Part shown: positions 27,720-38,900 of the stretch, one piece after another | Numbering within the stretch: position 1 is the stretch's first letter | How the letters are laid out: each line of letters starts with the position of its first letter | Source: Providencia huaxiensis | Lineage (GTDB): Bacteria > Pseudomonadota > Gammaproteobacteria > Enterobacterales > Enterobacteriaceae | Assembly (NCBI RefSeq): GCF_002843235.3 | Contig: NZ_CP031123.2 | Location: forward strand, 1,488,001 to 1,552,000 | Length of the DNA stretch: 64,000 nucleotides | Direction: 5' to 3' | Notes under the pieces: model-generated | Told to the model about the DNA's origin: nothing | The model's database searches: none | The model's input: only the letters and a program-made list of their open reading frames with translations | Made by a program: the position numbers and the translations under genes

Positions 27720-28907
27720 TCAGAAAACTAATAATTGTTTTTTTCTTAGACGCATTCCATTTAACATGGATAGCCAGGCTAAAAATGTAATAAACATAAG
27801 AATAATGAAAATAAAATAGGGTGGAAGTTCAGTTAGTACAACTCCTGTTAACATCGGATTAAATGCACCACCAAGTAGCCCTAGAGATTGAGCCGAAAAA
27901 TAACTGGCCTTCATTCCGTCAGGGGCAATACTATCAATTAACATATATTCTCCAGGGGCATAGATTAACTCACCTAGAGTGAAAATAAAGGCGCCAAGAG
28001 CCCAAAGGTATAAATTTTCATGAGAATACATAAAGGTTGCCAATCCTAAAATGAAAAATAGGCTACCTAATGTCATTAATTTTCTTAAATTATCTGGAGT
28101 GATCCGTTTGCCGACCGTATATTGCAAAGTTACAACGACAATTGCATTCACAGGTAAAATAACGCCAATAACCACTTGGGCAAAGTCGCTGTTAGCAACG
28201 GTAATGGCATACTGCGATATCCAAGTCGTAAAAGTACCGAAAACTAATGAGCCTAAGAAGGTGGATAAAATAAACCATGCTAGGACTTGATCTCTTAGCA
28301 TAGCGACAGGGTTCCATTTACGGATCTGGCCTTCTTCTAAAGGTATTGGTTTTATGCTTTGCACAAACCTCTGTATAAAGAATATAGGGAAAGCGGCAGA
28401 AATTGCAGCTAAATAGAATGGTAAGTTAATGCTATACATTAATAACCAAGTACCAATAGGTGGCCCAACGGTCCAACCTATATTAATGAATGTATAATTT
28501 AAGGAAAATATTTTTGCTTTTAATGCAACGGTAAGAGTATCTGCAAAATAGGCTTTTAGTACCGTTGAGAACACGGAATAAGAGCAATTTATTAGCGAAA
28601 AGAAAATAATGACGAGAATTGCATTATTAACGATAGGTATTGCAACAAACCCACAAATAAAGGCGATAACTGCAGATAACATGCAGCGTTTTTTGTCAAC
28701 GCGGTCAGCTAGCATACCAAAGCCCATGCTAAATAAAACACCGACCACCATAGCCATTGACATTGCGACACCGACAATATCAATAGCCATTTTATATTCG
28801 CGGGTTAAGTAAATAGCCATAAAGGGCAATGTTGCACCACGCCCAATAGTTAAGAGCAGTGACGATGCAAGTAATGCACTGTTTGATATATTAAATTTAG
28901 ATAACAT
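27720..28907 (-). CDS. ydeE: MFS transporter YdeE
   Basis: The 395-residue protein matches E. coli YdeE strikingly. NSALLASSLLLTIGRGATLP in helix 1, NYTFINIGWTVGPPIGT near residue 140 and ELIYAPGEYMLIDSIAPDGM in the C-terminal half are nearly the same. YdeE exports dipeptides and related compounds from the cytoplasm. The gene stands alone, with the terminator hairpin directly past its stop. The 280 bases upstream hold only an AT-rich region with a distant inverted repeat (29015-29023 and 29051-29059). Confidence 0.88.
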   Translation of the reverse strand: MLSKFNISNSALLASSLLLTIGRGATLPFMAIYLTREYKMAIDIVGVAMSMAMVVGVLFSMGFGMLADRVDKKRCMLSAVIAFICGFVAIPIVNNAILVIIFFSLINCSYSVFSTVLKAYFADTLTVALKAKIFSLNYTFINIGWTVGPPIGTWLLMYSINLPFYLAAISAAFPIFFIQRFVQSIKPIPLEEGQIRKWNPVAMLRDQVLAWFILSTFLGSLVFGTFTTWISQYAITVANSDFAQVVIGVILPVNAIVVVTLQYTVGKRITPDNLRKLMTLGSLFFILGLATFMYSHENLYLWALGAFIFTLGELIYAPGEYMLIDSIAPDGMKASYFSAQSLGLLGGAFNPMLTGVVLTELPPYFIFIILMFITFLAWLSMLNGMRLRKKQLLVF

Positions 28908-29188
28908 GGCTCACAACCTAACTTATTAATTGTTGTTATATATTTGTTTCAAACTATCTGTAAGCTATAAAATACCTAAATTTACAGTGGTGAGATATGG
29001 TGATTAATGCTCAAAATTGAAAACGATATTTTGCTGATGCTAATGTACCATTTTCAATTAAATATCTGGAAATATGAAACACCGACAACCTAATTGAATG
29101 TTATATGCTAGTGAGTAATTCTACACAATAAAGGAAAAACTTTATTACTCAATTAGGTCAAAAAAGACTCTATCCTTAAAAAATAGCT

Positions 29189-29986
29189 TTAAAGTTTTTG
29201 CTTTTTTGGCATATAAACTAGAAGCCGATTTCCTTTGTCTATATCAAAAGTCAACGAAGTATAGTCATAGTGCTGAGTGCAGTTTTGGTAACTTATTTCA
29301 CGAATTCCCGTACAAGGTTGATAAATTTCATGTTTATTCCATAAGGTATTAAAGTAATCTGATTTTGAGCTTAAGGTATTAACCAGTTTTTGAATGTGAG
29401 GGTTGTTTTTCGTCCGAGCATAGTCGCGTCGGAAACTGGCTAACAATTGTTGTGTGACAAGAGGCCAATTAGGAAAACGAGTTTGGTAGCGTTCATCCAT
29501 AAACAGCAAATAGAGAAAATTACAATAGTAGGGCTCTGCGCTTGAAAAATGGAAGTATTTATCAGCCAATGCGTTAAAAGCAAGTACATCCCAGTGTAAG
29601 TTGAGAACATAACAAAGATAGTCTGAAGGAAAGTCATTTATCATTCGAGTTATTGCGGCAGGAACATGATGTTCAGTCTGGCCAGTCGCTGTGGGTTCTC
29701 TATTTTGTGTAAGTAAATAAAGGTGCTGTCGTTCAGCGCTATTTAATAGTAGAGCCTTCGAAAGGTTATCCAAAAATTGGTTAGAAACGCCAATATCTCT
29801 ACCTTGTTCTAGCCATGTATACCAAGTTAGACCAACTCCAGCAAGAGCGGCGACTTCTTCACGCCGTAACCCCGAGGTTCTACGCCGAGTGCTTCTAGGT
29901 AAGCCGAGTTGTTCAGGTGAAACACTTTCACGTTTATTTTTAAGAAAATCAGCAAGTTCTGGACGAGTTCTTTGTCTATCTTTCAT
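29189..29986 (-). CDS. XRE-family regulator with MmyB-like ligand-binding domain
   Basis: The N-terminus is a helix-turn-helix with the conserved RRTSGLRREEVAALAGVGLTWYTWLEQGR block (residues 35-63). The rest follows the MmyB-like PAS-type domain, including HWDVLAFNALADKYF. Such regulators often control a divergent efflux or reductase gene. Here the divergent neighbour, 98 bases away, is a 14-helix DHA2 exporter, so it is the likely target. The ligand is unknown. Confidence 0.87.
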   Translation of the reverse strand: MKDRQRTRPELADFLKNKRESVSPEQLGLPRSTRRRTSGLRREEVAALAGVGLTWYTWLEQGRDIGVSNQFLDNLSKALLLNSAERQHLYLLTQNREPTATGQTEHHVPAAITRMINDFPSDYLCYVLNLHWDVLAFNALADKYFHFSSAEPYYCNFLYLLFMDERYQTRFPNWPLVTQQLLASFRRDYARTKNNPHIQKLVNTLSSKSDYFNTLWNKHEIYQPCTGIREISYQNCTQHYDYTSLTFDIDKGNRLLVYMPKKQKL

Positions 29987-30084
29987 AGTCTATTGCTTTT
30001 AGTAATAGTATAAATGGTTAAATTGTATCAGGATAATTAAGCAATTATAGTCCTCGTTTCCTATATTGTCGAAATGAGAAACAG

Positions 30085-31494
30085 ATGAACAAGCATCAAA
30101 TTATTGCATTGGTGGTCTTATTACTAGCTGGTTTTGTGACAATTTTTGACTTATTTGTTGTTAATGTTGCAATTGTCAGTATTGAAAAATCATTAAATGC
30201 AAACTTAACGGAATTAACACTAATTATTGTTGGTTATGAACTAGCATTTGGTTTGTTATTGATAACAGGAGGGAGATTAGGAGACATATATGGAAAAAGA
30301 ACATTGTATCGACTAGGTATGGTATTTTTTGTTATTTCATCTGCATTATGTGCGGTCGCTCCTACTGCGGGAATTCTAGTGCTCGCGCGTTGTATTCAAG
30401 GGTTATCTGCTGCTTTATTATTTCCACAAGTTTATTCCAGTATTCATGTGAATTTTGAAGGAGCACAAGCTAAAAAAGCGTTTGGTTATCTAGGTATGAC
30501 ATTAGGTCTTGCTGCCATCGCTGGGCAGGCTTTAGGGGGCTGGCTGATTACTATGAATGTTCTAGAATTGGGCTGGCGAATGATATTTTTAATTAATATC
30601 CCGATTGGTGCTGTAGCTATAGGGCTGTCCCATTACTTATATGAGGGGAAAAAACTGAGTGTTAATTTAGATTGGTATGGCGTTGTACTATCCAGTATAG
30701 GAATTGCTATGGTTCTGTTTCCTTTACTGATGTTGCCAATTTGGGGATGGACATGGCTCTGTAGTGGTTTATTACTCATGGGCAGTTTAATTCTGTTACT
30801 GTTTATTGTTTGGGAACGAAAGCTGGAACGCGCAAATAAAGTGCCATTATTGAGTATCCAGCTACTTTTTAATAAAGCTTATGTGATTGGTCTATTTACC
30901 GTTTTATGTGTTTATGCGACATCATCTGCCTTTCCTTTATTAACATCCATACTATTACAACGTGGGTTTGGCTTAACGCCGTTAGACTCTGGATTGATCT
31001 TTGTGCCCGCAAGTATCGGCTTTGTACTATCTTCATTATTAACGCCCAAATGGACTAATTGTTTAGGGGATAAGGTTATTGTGGGCGGGGCAATTGGCTA
31101 TGGTTTGAGCTATTTGCTATTCATTGGATTACTGTTCATTGTTACTCCAACAACCAATCTAAATATTATTACGCCGGCATTATTTCTTATTGGGTTTACC
31201 CAAGGAATGATTATGACCCCTATGTTGAACTTAATTTTATCACGGGTTAATTCAACATTTTCAGGAATGGCATCAGGCGTTATGGCGACATTACAACAAG
31301 TCGGGGCTGCTTTAGGGGCAACAGTGGCTTCTGTTATTATGCAATATAGCTTATTGGCTTCTTCATACGAAAATGCTTTTCTGCAGTTAAAAGCATCTGT
31401 GATTAATAGCCTGTATTTCAATATGGTTATGGCATCATGTGCAGGACTATTATTATGGTGCTTAGTTAATAATAACAAAAAATTAAAAGTGTAG
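30085..31494 (+). CDS. MFS exporter, DHA2 (EmrB/QacA) family
   Basis: The 469-residue protein has about fourteen membrane segments. It shows the DHA2 hallmarks FDLFVVNVAIVSI in helix 1, GGRLGDIYGKRTLYR in the first cytoplasmic loop and GLAAIAGQALGGWLI in helix 5. It should expel a hydrophobic or cationic compound with proton exchange. No membrane-fusion partner gene is adjacent. The divergent XRE regulator probably controls it. Confidence 0.88.
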   Translation: MNKHQIIALVVLLLAGFVTIFDLFVVNVAIVSIEKSLNANLTELTLIIVGYELAFGLLLITGGRLGDIYGKRTLYRLGMVFFVISSALCAVAPTAGILVLARCIQGLSAALLFPQVYSSIHVNFEGAQAKKAFGYLGMTLGLAAIAGQALGGWLITMNVLELGWRMIFLINIPIGAVAIGLSHYLYEGKKLSVNLDWYGVVLSSIGIAMVLFPLLMLPIWGWTWLCSGLLLMGSLILLLFIVWERKLERANKVPLLSIQLLFNKAYVIGLFTVLCVYATSSAFPLLTSILLQRGFGLTPLDSGLIFVPASIGFVLSSLLTPKWTNCLGDKVIVGGAIGYGLSYLLFIGLLFIVTPTTNLNIITPALFLIGFTQGMIMTPMLNLILSRVNSTFSGMASGVMATLQQVGAALGATVASVIMQYSLLASSYENAFLQLKASVINSLYFNMVMASCAGLLLWCLVNNNKKLKV

Positions 31495-31497
31495 GGG

Positions 31498-31523
31498 AAA
31501 GGAGCAGTATCAATTGCTCCTTT
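31498..31523. terminator. Bidirectional terminator hairpin
   Basis: AAAGGAGCA (31498-31506) pairs with TGCTCCTTT (31515-31523) around an eight-base loop. It lies between the convergent DHA2 and alcohol-dehydrogenase genes. Confidence 0.75.
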
Positions 31524-31532
31524 AATATCAGA

Positions 31533-32690
31533 TTACAGTGCAGCCGTATATACGCGACGGCTAACCACTAGGTCAATATCTTGGTGCTCGCCTAATTTCA
31601 CCATATCGTGTGCAGCCAAGCTGTTGATTAATGGTTCAATAACATCTTGAGTCAGCTGGTAGTCACTAAAACGTGTGCCTACTTGCATTTTTTCAAAGAA
31701 TGCTCGAGTTAACTCGATAGATTTTAATGCTTTCTCTTGCTCTGAACCAGATGTAATTCCCCAAACTCGTTCAGCATATTGTGCTAACTTAGCTTGTTTC
31801 TGTGGTAATCTTTCGGCCAACATAGATGGCAGAACAATAGCGAGTGTTTGTGCATGATCCAAACCATACAGCACAGTGATTTCATGGCCTAACATATGTG
31901 TAGACCAGTCTTGTGGAACACCAACACCGATTAAACCATTTAAAGCCAACGTAGCCGTCCACATTAAATTGGCACGAATATCATAATCTTTTGGTGTCTC
32001 AAGAGCTTTAGGGCCAATTTCTATTAATGTTTTTAATAAACCTTCTGCAAATGCATCTTGAACGTAGGCATTCACTGGATAAGTTAAATATTGTTCAATA
32101 ACATGAACGAAAGCGTCAACAACGCCATTACTGATTTGGCGAGTCGGTAAAGTATAGGTTTTTACTGGGTCAAGAATAGAGAATTGAGGAAATACATGGT
32201 CGCTCATAAAAGCAAGTTTAGAATGCAGTTCTTCACGAGTGATCACAGAACCTTTGTTCATTTCAGAACCTGTAGCAGGTAATGTTAATACTGTACCAAA
32301 AGGCAGCGCAGTTTTTATGGTCGCACCTCTGTTTGTGACCACTTCCCATTTATCGCCTGGATAATTTACCGCAGCAGCGACAAATTTAACGCCATCAATG
32401 ACGGAACCGCCACCCACAGCTAGTAAAAAATCAAAGCCTTCTTTTTCAATTTTATCGACAGCTTTGATCAAGGTTTCATAGCGAGGATTAGCCTCAATCC
32501 CACCAAAATGGTCGAATGTTCGAGACCCTAAAGCTTGCTCAACTTCGCTCAAGGTTCCTGTTTTTCTTGCACTTTCACCGCCAAATAAAATAAGAACCTT
32601 AGCATTTTTAGGGACAACTCTGTCAAGTTCGCTGATTTTACCTTCACCAAAAATGATACGAGTGGGGTTATAAAATTCGAAATTGTTCAT
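31533..32690 (-). CDS. Iron-containing (group III) alcohol dehydrogenase, YqhD-like
   Basis: The 385-residue protein resembles E. coli YqhD, an NADPH-dependent aldehyde reductase. PTRIIFGEGKI starts the fold, LLAVGGGSVIDGVKF binds the nucleotide, LPATGSEMN follows, and the metal site is formed by DAFVHVIEQY with HMLGHE and GLDHAQTLAIVLP. It would reduce short and reactive aldehydes in the cytoplasm. It is a single gene with no adjacent regulator. The start follows a purine-rich stretch. Confidence 0.9.
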   Translation of the reverse strand: MNNFEFYNPTRIIFGEGKISELDRVVPKNAKVLILFGGESARKTGTLSEVEQALGSRTFDHFGGIEANPRYETLIKAVDKIEKEGFDFLLAVGGGSVIDGVKFVAAAVNYPGDKWEVVTNRGATIKTALPFGTVLTLPATGSEMNKGSVITREELHSKLAFMSDHVFPQFSILDPVKTYTLPTRQISNGVVDAFVHVIEQYLTYPVNAYVQDAFAEGLLKTLIEIGPKALETPKDYDIRANLMWTATLALNGLIGVGVPQDWSTHMLGHEITVLYGLDHAQTLAIVLPSMLAERLPQKQAKLAQYAERVWGITSGSEQEKALKSIELTRAFFEKMQVGTRFSDYQLTQDVIEPLINSLAAHDMVKLGEHQDIDLVVSRRVYTAAL

Positions 32691-32932
32691 ATATGGCCCT
32701 CGTAGAAAGTAGAAGTGAATCTAAATAATTACATGCATATAATTACAAGTAAATATAATACAACCTAAATGATTGCACATCATATCGATTTAATGGTTTA
32801 TATTTCAATAGAGAAATTATCTTGATCATTGTTAATTGTAGTTAATCTTAATTGTTTTTTTTATATTTTACTGATGTGGCAATCTTGTTAAGTTGAAGGT
32901 GGGATTTAATTTGACATGGACAGAAAATTCAG

Positions 32933-35900
32933 ATGATAAATATAAATGATAAGAAAATGAATGATAAAATAATTAATAAAGATTTGATATTTTTAACGGA
33001 ACATATAGATGGTAGGCCATTAGTAGGGGAACAATCTTCTGAACTTAACAATATATCTAATTGGTTTAATCCTATAGATGAATTTACAAGGCTTAAAATT
33101 GCTCATCATTCAATGAGTAAGCCAACAAATGACTCTACACATGATTATCACGTTTTGATTCAAATAGGAGGTGATGACACTGCGGCTAAATCAACGGGTC
33201 GATTATTAGCGAAATTTCCTAATAATTCACTTGTAATACAGTTTGATATTGCAAATGAACAATGGAAGGTACTACATGGTGACTTAGAAACTAAAATTAA
33301 AGGGAAAATACGTTGGGTGGTTATTGGCCATGGGCAGTATAAAGGACGTAACCAGCAAAGTTATTTTGAAGGGTACCAAGCATACCAACTTATTGCAGGG
33401 CTGAAGTATCTTAAAAGTCATGTGTTAAAAGCATACCCACCGAGTAAGATTGTTTTAGCCGGCTGCCAATTAGGCCGTGGGGGCGTAAATGAAAATTTTG
33501 TTTTTAGGGCAAGTGTTGAATTAGCTAAACAGGGAATATACCTTCCAGTCGTGGGGTATAATAGGCCTATCGGTGTCACGAGTGACAGTAAAAAAATAAC
33601 GTGGCCATATGATTTAACTGGAGAAAAGCAATCTACTAAAAATTGGCGGTTAGAAATTAATTTTAACCAAACTGACCAACAAGCCTATATTAATGGCAAG
33701 CATGCTAGTTTATATTTTATCGATGAGTTAAGAAGTGGTGAGCTAGACGTTTGGCAGTTAATAAAAGATTACCACTCTACTGCAATGGATATTTTTAGGG
33801 ATCCAAACAATGAGTATAAAATCGACATTGATTTGATTAAGAAAGTGGCTTTTAACCATGATGCATACGCTATTTTTAAAAATAAATTAAACACGAAAGG
33901 CATTCTATTTAATAGTGATTTTAGACGTGAAATACTTCGTGAATATGAGAATGTTGGAATATTAGAAGCACCATTATGGTTAATGATCAATAAAGACAAT
34001 GTGAATGTTAACTCGCAAAAAAATAACGATAATATCAAAATCATTATTCGAACAGGAAGGGGGATTGTAGGGAAAAAATATACGGAAGATCTACTGAAGG
34101 ATTTCCCGAATAGCACACTGTTGTTTCAGTTAAATCCGAATACAATGGAGTTTTTCTTAGAGCATGGTGACATAGAGCAGTTACTCAAGGCACCCAAACA
34201 ACAGTGGATATTAATAGATAATCTTCATCCTGAACCTGGTTATGTACAAAACTATGCTAACTCGTTAAATGTATTAAGATTAAGATATGGTTTTAAAATG
34301 CCAGAAAGTATTTCACTGTATTTAACCGATAAAAAATCATTATTAACTAAAGATGAGAAAATAAGTTTTTTTGATGATTTAAAAAGTAAACTAAAAACAA
34401 ATGGAATATATTCAAAAGTCTTTTTAGAGAATAATTTTGAAACAAGACATAAAATAAGAGCATTACTTGAGGATATTAGCATAGGTAATTTGCTAATAGA
34501 AAACATTGATATAAGTAAAAACCTTTATTTAAAAGGACACTTTACATTCCAGGATGGGAGTATTGATAAAGATAAATTAAAAGTTGCAGCATATGACCCG
34601 ATCATCAGCAAAAGAATTAACAAAATATGTGATGCTGAGAATGAAAACTATTTTTCCCAGATGTGGGATTCAATTTTTTCTGATGATGGCACTACTGGGA
34701 TTAAGCAACAGGTTATTGAAGTAAAGGAAATTTTGGTATTTTTAAGTCACCAGCCTGAAAAAATAAATTACCTAAGTAAGCAGTCTATAAGCCGTTTGTC
34801 TGAGTTATTCCCAAGTGGACAAGGTTATAATCATGCAGAAGTTTTGAAATTAGTTCAAGACCCAATAAAGTTAAAAGAATATAATCAACATATTGAAGAC
34901 TTTTTAATTATCTATATAGATATTGAAATGCCATTTGCAGATAAAAAATCATTAAGAAAAGAGTTTGAATTAATTATTGATTTAAATGAAAAAATAAAAT
35001 CCAATTATGCAGCACTCTCTCAGTTATCATTTAAAGACGGGTTCGACATTACACTCAACAAATTACCAGTTGAGATACATTATTTTGAAGGGCTCTATTT
35101 TTTACATATTTTAAAATATAGTAATTTAACTAATGAACAACGTTTACAATTTAATGATAAATTAGAGGTTTTAACGAAACTAACACGTAAAAAAGAATTG
35201 GGTAATATTACCAGTAATGAGCTGCAAGTACTCAATCGGTTTGATGAGATATATCAATTTAATTCTAATTTATTAGGCGCTGTTTCTAATGAAATAAATG
35301 AGCAATCTCACATAGTCTTATTTGAAAATATAGGGAACAATCAAATCATCACGTTTCAAAGTGATGAAGAGATATATACAATTACAAGCTACTCGTGCAA
35401 TGATAAGTATTTTCTGACTTTATCCGATACGACAGGTGTCGAGCTGATTATTAGTCATTCAGAATTTAGCCAAGCAAAGCAACACTTATTTAATATTTTC
35501 AATGAATATATTAACCAAGAAATAATCAAAGAGGATGGTACTGCGTCCACAAGAGGAAGTATTGCAGGATTTAAACATGAAGTAGGCGAAGCCCTGTTTG
35601 GCGAAGTGAAATCTATAAATACAAAGAGTGAAGCATACCAAAGTATGCAGAAAAATATAATGAGTGAGCTAGATGTCGTTTTCAGGTTATCAGAGATATC
35701 AGTGACTGATAACTCGGAAATTATTTTTGGCGAGCAGGTCACCTCATTGAAAACGCTTAGAGATATTGGGGCTACGATAGATAACGAGCCATTAGATTTT
35801 AAACATACTAAGCTCGCAAGCTGGGAGGATAATGTTAAATTTAATCCTGACAAATTAGTATTTCAGTTAGCCTTTTTAACTGGCAATGAAAAGGATATTA

Positions 35901-38900
35901 ATTTAATTAAAATGCTAAATAAGAGCTTACAAGATGATCAAATAGCAAGACGAATTGATGGTAATTCAATGCTCCAACCAAGGGCCGTACTACAAGAACA
36001 ATTCCAGATTATTCAGAAATTACAATTTGATGATTGGGCGAATATGGAGACAGCCATGGAAGATTTACGACGTGTCGGTGCTAAATTACCAGTCTATGCC
36101 AGAATGGCTAATCATTTCGGACAAGGAATTGGTTCTACAGGAATATTTTTGACGATCAATTCTGTCTATCAGTTGATAGATGAATTAGATAATCCTAATT
36201 TATCAGAGAAAGAAAAGCGAGAAATACAGAGAAATCTTGATCTAGCCTGTGCAAGTGCATTTTTTAATTATGGAGATATGGTCTTACAACCTATTTTACT
36301 TAAGCTCGCTTATAAACAAGCTGGCTCATTTAATGTGTCATCGAAAATTACGGCTCGTATTACAATTATATTTAACTTAATTGGAATGGGTCTAGATGTA
36401 TATCAAGCTTGTGAAGCATTTGAACAGCTAGATAAAGTTACAAATGATAAAGATCGGCAAGATTTAATTGTGAATGGTTCATTGTCAATTGCCAACATCG
36501 CTGTGGGTGGTGTAACTATGATTGGTATAATCATTGGTTCATCTGCAATACCCGTTGTTGGTTTAATTGTTGCGGGTTCCTTATTAATTGGAGGGATGGT
36601 ATATACAGGTATTCGCGCAGTAGAAAAAATTGAAGAGGAACTCGGTGAGTCTCTAGACTGGGATGAAAAAGCTAGAGAAGGTATTCGTGCCGCACTTGGT
36701 TTTCCCCCTTCAGACAATATATTAAATCGATTTAGTTATAAACAGCATTTAACTTACTTTAAAAATATAAATTGGCAACAAGATTTAGATACTTTTAAGT
36801 CATCATTTTTATATCAGGGGTTTGATGAACACTTGCAACTGGTTGGTAAACCGATCCTTGAGGAACATATAAAGTATTATATTTATTATAGAGATAATTC
36901 AAAAACAATTGATAGTATAGAGTTTTCTGATTCGGATAATAGTGTATTTCTTCGTCATATTGATAGTGATGAAATCGGGCCTTACTATACTATCGAGCAA
37001 ATTAATTTTATTCGGGAAAATTATTATTATGATCCTCAAGATAATCGCTGGGTAAAAAGCACTCAACCTCAAAGCATTAATGAACTGAATTTTAATTATC
37101 GTTTTAGGCTTGTGAATAAAAAGGCTCCTATCGATTATAAAGACATTGGTGAGGAGGTTGCCAACGATATTATTGTGCTTAACCCTGAATATGATAGTTC
37201 ATTATTAAAAGAGTTCTTACATAAAAATAACTTGGGTACGTCTTATAGACTAAAAAAAAGGCAGTCAGTTGCTACACAATTAAGTTCTTTATCGGCATCA
37301 GAATTACGGTTATTTCAAGCCAGAAATAATTACACCAATATTACTCATCCAGATATTAATAGCAATATTGCAGTACATAGGCTAGGGAGTGAATTTTTAA
37401 ATCAACCTATTGATATTGCAAGGGAGTTGTTGAGTGAGAGCCCTAGGGTTATTTATGAAGGTATGCAAAATATTGGTTATCGATATGAAAAAGAAGCAAA
37501 GCAAAAAAACATTAGTTTTAACCCAGGAAATGGGACAGATATTATCGTTGGGAAAAAAAATTCAAGGAATTTGTTTAACATCAATACAGGGCATAAATTT
37601 CTAGTCGGAGGAGAAATGGATGACATTACAAACTTGTCCTTGTTATTTAAGTATGATGTTCAAGAAAACAAAGATATTTATTTTGATGGTAACGGCGGCA
37701 GTAATGGCATAATTATTAAAGATATTCCATCTAAGTGTAAAATTGATATCAATTTGAGCAATGAGACATCAGAAGTAGCGTTAATAAATCATGGCGTTAA
37801 GCGGATACATCTACGTAATGTTCATGATGTGATGCTAATTGGGGATAGAACTACGAAAGCAGAACTATTAGGCAATAAAGAACCCAACACATTGGATGCT
37901 GGGGCAACAATTGCCTTTATTCAAGGTCTGGAGGGAGATGACCAGTTAATATTTGAATCTGGAATAGTTAATGGTGGCGAAGGGGATGATAGTTATTTTC
38001 TACGTCGTGTTGATTGGTACAATGAGCAAGATGAATTAAATAATAACTTATTAGAGCTATCTGCTGTAATTATTGAAAATACCCAAAGCCAAAGCAGAGT
38101 AAACTTAGGGTATACATTAAACGAAATCAAGGGGGTGTGTATCTCTGGTAATGACCTCATCTTAGCTATTGAAATGAAATTAGCGGAGTCAGAAACCAAA
38201 AAATTAATATTGAATGTTACTTTAAAAAACATGTATAAACGCCATAGTAATGGTAGAGAGATTGTTCATCGCTATCAATTACATACACGGGACGGCTTTG
38301 TATTAAATACTAAATCAAATGATTTAGACTCAAGTGCTTCACATATTATCAGTGAAAATATTTTCAACATTACTTATCAAAAGGGCGTTGCTACTACAAT
38401 GAGTATTGATGAGAGTGAAAAAACGATTTCAGTTGATAATAAAATACACCATCAACCCCTATGGGGAGATTTTAAATTCCATGGGTTAGTAAGTAAGCTA
38501 GAATATGAGGGAAGCAGTAGTGGTGACTATCTATTAATGGTAAGTAGAAACAGCCATGTTATGATTACTAAAGGGAAAGATATTTATCAGGTTAGCCCAG
38601 ATCAAATTTTTAAAGGTAAAATAACGTTTGATTTTTTAAATATTAAACCAGAAATGAAAGATGATTTTGATGTACTAATTTTGTTACCTTATGAGAATGG
38701 GTTTAATATTAAGGCATTAGGGACATCAATATTTTTATATGATAAGTTCAGTAATGAAAAACTTGAAATTAATCTTATTAATTTATCATTTCCAATGAGT
38801 AAAGACATTTACATTAAAGATGGTCATGGAAGTCTATTTAAAATAAAAGTGGGGCAAGAGTTTCATGATGTAGAGGCCGTTGAATGTTTGGAGTTACCCA

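Noticed and set aside
29015..29059. Inverted repeat AATTGAAAA ... TTTTCAATT upstream of ydeE
   Set aside because: The arms are AT-rich and separated by 27 bases in an AT-rich region; there is no further support for a site.
35455..35853. 132-codon frame opposite the toxin gene
   Set aside because: It lies wholly antisense to a long, clearly coding frame and shows no recognisable domain; it is a shadow frame.
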